Shown in pieces: positions 40,546 through 42,636 of a stretch of DNA of 42,636 nucleotides. The translations under genes and the position numbers were made by a program. Within the stretch, counting starts at the first letter, position 1; every line of letters starts with the position of its first letter. Origin of the DNA: a virus; the IMG/VR virus record IMGVR_UViG_3300024255_000053, positions 1 to 42,636 of that record. One strand, given 5' to 3'. Under the pieces are notes generated by a model. It did no database searches, was not told where the DNA came from, and saw only the letters and a program-made list of their open reading frames with translations.

Positions 40546-40749
40546 TATAAAGCAATCAAATCGTCCCATACTTCTTCACCGTAACAATCACTAATCTCTT
40601 CCTGTAAATCTTCCATCTCATATTTTTTTTAAGTTTTCCACAATACTATCCTCAGAGAATTCGATCAATAGTTTCATATCCATTCCCTCTACAATCATCT
40701 CTGTGTATGATCTTTTGATTTGGTCTAGTTGATTGATAGTCGTGTTCAT
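40545..40749 (-). pseudogene. Small gene split by an 8-A run (frame-broken or slippage-expressed)
   Basis: From ATG 40749 the first frame reads MNTTINQLDQIKRSYTEMIV, EGMDMKLLIEFSEDSIVENL, KKI and stops at TGA 40618. Immediately after the run of eight A (40623-40630 as T on the plus strand) another frame continues YEMEDLQEEISDCYGEEVWD then DLIAL to TAA at 40545. Removing one A joins them into a 67-residue protein with a single helical design, whose opening matches the 64-aa gene at 39343-39537. The join is at a homopolymer, so a sequencing error, true loss, phase variation or transcriptional slippage are all possible. Confidence 0.7.
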
Positions 40750-40763
40750 TTGATTGATTTGCA

Positions 40764-40792
40764 AGTGGAATAATTTAGAGGTAAGTGACTTT
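40764..40792 (-). repeat. Degenerate type-1-like element
   Basis: Minus strand TAAAGTCACTTACCTCTAAA, then TTATTCCAC: recognisable as a decayed type-1 element (compare TAAAGTTACTCACCTCCAAT) without the TATAGT part. It lies between the 65-aa gene and the frame-broken gene, the place where a full copy would be expected. Confidence 0.45.
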
Positions 40793-40793
40793 A

Positions 40794-40991
40794 TCACCCA
40801 ACAGAAACCAGTTCTTCAAACCTGTCAAGAGTTGCATATCTTACGACTCCATTCTCATCTGTGAGTTGAACCATTGGCCACATAGGTGAATCGGCGAGAA
40901 ACTTACCACCGGTAATGGTATGAACTATTCCAGTTTTTTCATCTTCTACTTTACAACCGATTGTTTCTTGAACCCAGTTAAGAAAACTCAT
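40794..40991 (-). CDS. Small conserved-type protein (65 aa)
   Basis: 65 residues: MSFLNWVQETIGCKVEDEKT, GIVHTITGGKFLADSPMWP, MVQLTDENGVVRYATLDRFE, ELVSVG. It reads as a helix followed by a small beta barrel (V-x-T-I-T-G-G...M-V-Q-L-x-D-E-N-G-V...Y-A-T-L-D-x-F-E). I recall such short proteins in cyanophages, function unknown. Repeat copy G lies 18 bases ahead of the ATG. Confidence 0.72.
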   Translation of the reverse strand: MSFLNWVQETIGCKVEDEKTGIVHTITGGKFLADSPMWPMVQLTDENGVVRYATLDRFEELVSVG

Positions 40992-41009
40992 TTGAAACGA
41001 AAAACAGAA

Positions 41010-41048
41010 CTACACTATAGGAGTCAATTGGAGGTGAGTAACTTTAAT
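41010..41048 (-). repeat. Intergenic cis-element type 1, copy G
   Basis: Minus strand ATTAAAGTTACTCACCTCC, AATTGACTCC, TATAGTGTAG, 18 bases ahead of the 65-aa gene. Confidence 0.82.
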
Positions 41049-41148
41049 ATCCGACAAAGGGCCTTACATTGTAATACTGTAACCACCACAGAAATTGTAT
41101 TACAAATGCCCATAGATTAGCGGGTTGAGGCTGATACTTGAACCGCAG
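41044..41148 (-). CDS. Possible tiny aromatic/membrane protein with non-standard start
   Basis: A 34-codon open stretch with no ATG, GTG or TTG: from CTG at 41148 it reads LRFKYQPQPANLWAFVIQFL then WWLQYYNVRPFVGY and stops next to repeat copy G, as most real genes of this block do. The composition (Trp/Tyr/Phe-rich with one hydrophobic helix) looks like a protein rather than chance. It overlaps the 35-aa gene by 32 bases in another frame. CTG initiation or a frame error would be required. Speculative. Confidence 0.3.
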   Translation of the reverse strand: MRFKYQPQPANLWAFVIQFLWWLQYYNVRPFVGY

Positions 41149-41224
41149 TCATTACCTTCTGTGTTGTTGAATCAATCCACACAATCTTGTGGGTCTTGAT
41201 GTCTGATGCAATGTTGTAGATCAT
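41117..41224 (-). CDS. Small hypothetical protein (35 aa)
   Basis: 35 residues from ATG 41224: MIYNIASDIKTHKIVWIDS, TTQKVMTAVQVSASTR. Two or three beta strands, no membrane part. It starts 3 bases after the stop of the 28-aa membrane peptide. Supported by position and a sensible composition only. Confidence 0.45.
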   Translation of the reverse strand: MIYNIASDIKTHKIVWIDSTTQKVMTAVQVSASTR

Positions 41225-41227
41225 TTG

Positions 41228-41314
41228 TTAAAGAATGATGAGGATTAAGACAATGGAGTAGAAGTTGGCGTAGACTTTCGCCCACTCTTTTTTAGTTTTT
41301 GTCACTTTTACCAT
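41228..41314 (-). CDS. Mini membrane protein (28 aa)
   Basis: 28 residues: MVKVTKTKKEWAKVYANFYS then IVLILIIL. A basic N-terminal stretch followed by a hydrophobic C-terminal helix, the shape of a tail-anchored membrane peptide. It overlaps the end of the 61-aa gene by 23 bases and is closely followed by the 35-aa gene. Small size makes this tentative, but two similar mini membrane genes sit in the same block. Confidence 0.4.
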   Translation of the reverse strand: MVKVTKTKKEWAKVYANFYSIVLILIIL

Positions 41315-41477
41315 TAGTGAAAGAACCTAGGATTGGCTCTGGGCCACAAAGATTACGTTTAACTTCTGCATATCCAAACTCTTCAGATAGATCACAACAA
41401 ATACGCCATGCTTGATCTAAATCATTTGTGGTTACATCTTCATATCGAGCGGATGGAACAATGATCCTAAACTCCAT
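41292..41477 (-). CDS. Small hypothetical protein (61 aa)
   Basis: 61 residues: MEFRIIVPSARYEDVTTND, LDQAWRICCDLSEEFGYAEV, KRNLCGPEPILGSFTNGKSD. A strand-helix-strand unit with two adjacent Cys in the helix. Repeat copy H is 17 bases ahead of the ATG with the leader CACGCAATCAATTC. Function not recognised. Confidence 0.65.
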   Translation of the reverse strand: MEFRIIVPSARYEDVTTNDLDQAWRICCDLSEEFGYAEVKRNLCGPEPILGSFTNGKSDKN

Positions 41478-41493
41478 TTGAATTGATTGCGTG

Positions 41494-41530
41494 GTTACAC
41501 TATAGTGGTCAATTGGAGGTGAGTAACTTT
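41494..41530 (-). repeat. Intergenic cis-element type 1, copy H
   Basis: Minus strand AAAGTTACTCACCTCC, AATTGACCAC, TATAGTGTAAC, 17 bases ahead of the 61-aa gene and touching the stop of the 67-aa gene. Confidence 0.83.
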
Positions 41531-41732
41531 ATTTCAGTTCAATTCGTTCGTATAGACACATACCAAGGTCAAAATATAGATCCTCATCCATCTCACCCAT
41601 TTTGGCGTCTAATGCTTCTTGAACACAATGACGCATAACCTCGTTATATTTCTCGTTTGCGTAAATGTGTTCGATGATGTCATCTTTGAGTGCATCAGCA
41701 ATACGTGATACAGTGACTGCAGAAAGTGCCAT
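41529..41732 (-). CDS. Conserved small cyanophage protein (67 aa)
   Basis: 67 residues from ATG 41732: MALSAVTVSRIADALKDDII, EHIYANEKYNEVMRHCVQEA, LDAKMGEMDEDLYFDLGMCL, YERIELK. All-helical; the G-x-x-D-E-D-L-x-F-x-L-x-M-C-x-x-x-R-I-x-L-K ending is one I recognise from short conserved cyanophage proteins of unknown function. The frame is open further upstream, but that extension lies across the upstream genes and is not used. It begins 5 bases after the stop of the 24-aa membrane peptide. Confidence 0.78.
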   Translation of the reverse strand: MALSAVTVSRIADALKDDIIEHIYANEKYNEVMRHCVQEALDAKMGEMDEDLYFDLGMCLYERIELK

Positions 41733-41737
41733 AGTAG

Positions 41738-41812
41738 TTAAGAAAAGTGTTTGATAATGGTTACAAAGAATGCCCCGACGGCAATATAATAAAAGAAGCG
41801 GAACATAAACAT
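41738..41812 (-). CDS. Mini membrane protein (24 aa)
   Basis: 24 residues: MFMFRFFYYIAVGAFFVTIIKHFS, given here in full as MFMFRFFYYIAV and GAFFVTIIKHFS. Almost entirely one membrane helix. Its ATG shares a base with the stop of the 115-aa gene (TGATG), and it ends 5 bases before the next ATG, so the spacing argues for a real coupled gene. I have a recollection of near-identical peptides in other cyanophages but cannot verify it. Confidence 0.55.
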   Translation of the reverse strand: MFMFRFFYYIAVGAFFVTIIKHFS

Positions 41813-42159
41813 CAACGAAGATAAAGGAATGAACCGTATTGGTCAATAGCCTCGGGGTGATCAAGCAAGAAATCGATATAAAATCTAATGCCTTTGGCTG
41901 GTGCCTTGTGACTGGCTGGTTTGTAACATGCACCAGTTTCTTTATCAACAAACATAAAACAACTGCGACCCTCTCTGACAACACCATCATAGCATTTTGA
42001 TTGCCACACTTTGATATACTTACGACCAACTTCCATTGTTAGATACTCATGGAAGTTACGTCCATTCTCAACAGCCAAGACTTTCCAGTCATTGTTAAGA
42101 ACTTCAATCAAGCATTCTGTTTGATACTCAGCTTTGTATTGTGGTGCGGTGAAAGTCAT
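41812..42159 (-). CDS. Conserved-type hypothetical protein (115 aa)
   Basis: 115 residues: MTFTAPQYKAEYQTECLIEV, LNNDWKVLAVENGRNFHEYL, TMEVGRKYIKVWQSKCYDG, REGRSCFMFVDKETGACYKP, ASHKAPAKGIRFYIDFLLDH. The middle (K-Y-I-K-V-W, S-C-F-M-F-V-D-K-E-T-G-x-C-Y-K-P-A-S-x-K-A-P-A-K-G-I-R) is the hallmark of a small phage protein seen in many tailed phages, with no assigned function as far as I know. Repeat copy I is 14 bases ahead of the ATG. It is translationally coupled to the 24-aa membrane peptide. Confidence 0.8.
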   Translation of the reverse strand: MTFTAPQYKAEYQTECLIEVLNNDWKVLAVENGRNFHEYLTMEVGRKYIKVWQSKCYDGVVREGRSCFMFVDKETGACYKPASHKAPAKGIRFYIDFLLDHPEAIDQYGSFLYLR

Positions 42160-42173
42160 AAGTTGATTGTGTG

Positions 42174-42212
42174 GTTACACTACAGTGGTCAATTGGAGGT
42201 GAGTAACTTTAA
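42174..42212 (-). repeat. Intergenic cis-element type 1, copy I
   Basis: Minus strand ATTAAAGTTACTCACCTCC, AATTGACCAC, TGTAGTGTAAC (TGTAGT in place of TATAGT). It lies 3 bases after the stop of the 98-aa gene and 14 bases before the 115-aa gene. Confidence 0.82.
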
Positions 42213-42215
42213 TCT

Positions 42216-42512
42216 TCAATTGTCCTCCAGTTGGTTGACTGCTTCGATGAGCTGTTCTCTTGTCATTTTGCTTTGATCAATCATGTCTACTATCTCTTGG
42301 AGTTCATCCAAGAACTTTTTAGGATAGGTTTCATCCATACTGAGAGATGCCCAAAACCACTCATAACACTCAGTGTAAGGATCATCACCAGGCAATATAG
42401 CATAACCTTCATAATCACCGGCCATTAAATCACTCCACATATAGAAGTTACATTTAAACGAATAAAACCAGGCCGGAATGAGGTGTTTGAAAATGTAGTT
42501 AGTCCAGGTCAT
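42216..42512 (-). CDS. Small hypothetical protein (98 aa)
   Basis: 98 residues from ATG 42512, preceded at 7 bases by AGGAGG, the strongest ribosome site in the block, which fixes this start over the longer in-frame one. Sequence: MTWTNYIFKHLIPAWFYSFK, CNFYMWSDLMAGDYEGYAIL, PGDDPYTECYEWFWASLSMD, then an acidic helical end (LDELQEIVDMIDQSKMTREQ). Aromatic-rich first half, no clear membrane helix. Function unknown. Confidence 0.72.
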   Translation of the reverse strand: MTWTNYIFKHLIPAWFYSFKCNFYMWSDLMAGDYEGYAILPGDDPYTECYEWFWASLSMDETYPKKFLDELQEIVDMIDQSKMTREQLIEAVNQLEDN

Positions 42513-42546
42513 GAGTTGTCCTCCTGTCATTTGTTTTTGAAAACTT

Positions 42547-42636
42547 TCATCGCCTCCTGGTTCTTGTGGTGATTGTATCATAACCTCCACCGTCACCGTC
42601 ACCGTCACCGAAACCGTCACCGTAACCATCACCGGA
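42547..42636 (-). CDS. C-terminus of a Gly-Asp repeat protein (runs off the window)
   Basis: 29 codons visible before TGA 42547, open to the window edge: repeated G-D units (GDGYGDGFGDGDGDGGG) then YDTITTRTRRR. The DNA is a 6-base tandem repeat of the type GGTGAC (about 42590-42636). Gly/Asp/Tyr repeat small proteins of this kind occur in cyanophages; their role is unknown and Ca binding is only a possibility. Another frame through the same repeat (Val-Thr) joins the next gene but is not credible. Confidence 0.55.
   Translation of the reverse strand, partial: SGDGYGDGFGDGDGDGGGYDTITTRTRRR

Noticed and set aside
40634-40642. A third TTTTCCACA box
   Set aside because: It is single and inside the frame-broken gene next to the poly-A run. 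One box alone does not indicate an origin.
40512-41530. Similarity of type-1 elements to the T7 RNA polymerase promoter (GACCACTATAG or GACTCCTATAG against GACTCACTATAG)
   Set aside because: The match needs a one-base deletion and lacks the GGGAGA start. No single-subunit RNA polymerase gene is seen here, and T4-like cyanophages use the host enzyme. Taken as coincidence.
41733-42029. N-terminal extension of the 67-aa gene to 166 residues
   Set aside because: It would overlap the 24-aa and 115-aa genes almost completely. The ATG at 41732 directly follows the previous stop.
35926-42212. CRISPR array
   Set aside because: The repeats are imperfect, spaced by 0.4-1.3 kb and separated by genes, with no regular spacers.
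1-42636. tRNA genes, insertion sequences or integrase/attachment sites
   Set aside because: None seen on reading: no tRNA-like T-loop (GGTTCGAATCC-type) in a proper context, no transposase or integrase protein, no terminal inverted repeats.

Overview
The window is a piece of a T4-like marine cyanophage genome (cyanomyovirus, Kyanoviridae type; the likely host is a marine Synechococcus or Prochlorococcus). The evidence is the low-GC DNA, the T4-type neck, terminase and baseplate proteins, the cyanophage-specific giant baseplate proteins (a DUF4815 protein and a 4045-residue YHYH-type protein), and TATAAATA-type late promoters. Essentially every gene reads on the minus strand, so transcription runs from high to low coordinates. 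No tRNA, insertion sequence or CRISPR array was recognised.

Layout in transcription order. (1) 42636-35660: a block of about 25 very small early/accessory genes. Most are conserved cyanophage proteins of unknown function. Nearly every gene or gene pair is preceded by one of two repeated intergenic elements: a ~36-bp element in nine copies and a shorter element in four. Inside this block, 36840-37140 is non-coding and holds a cluster of cyanobacterial-type DnaA boxes next to a plus-strand sigma70-like promoter, a candidate replication origin. (2) 35640-33000: two near-perfect sigma70 promoters, a free-standing HNH endonuclease, a GT-A-like glycosyltransferase and several small conserved proteins. 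(3) 32990-8150: the baseplate module, in the order gp25, gp6, 4045-aa giant protein, cupredoxin-like protein, gp8, 2561-aa DUF4815 protein and a small coiled-coil protein. (4) 8123-1: neck and packaging, in the order gp13, gp14, gp15, gp16, a run of accessory virion genes, then the start of terminase gp17, which leaves the window at base 1.

How the genes fit together: the structural block would be transcribed late from NATAAATA promoters (perfect TATAAATA at 8148 and 3362; one-base variants at 32990, 18341, 5769 and 4317) to build the baseplate, neck and packaging motor. The small-gene block is probably early, with many short, translationally coupled units (ATGA or TGATG overlaps), including tiny one-helix membrane proteins.

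Most notable points: the repeated cis-element array; the DnaA-box cluster; a 513-aa string of small basic Cys-containing modules separated by candidate prohead-protease sites, with a paralogous single-module gene next door; a baseplate-locus protein with a complete type-1 copper ligand set; and two genes whose frames are broken by one nucleotide (a tail-fibre-like remnant at 3365-3962 and a poly-A tract at 40545-40749).
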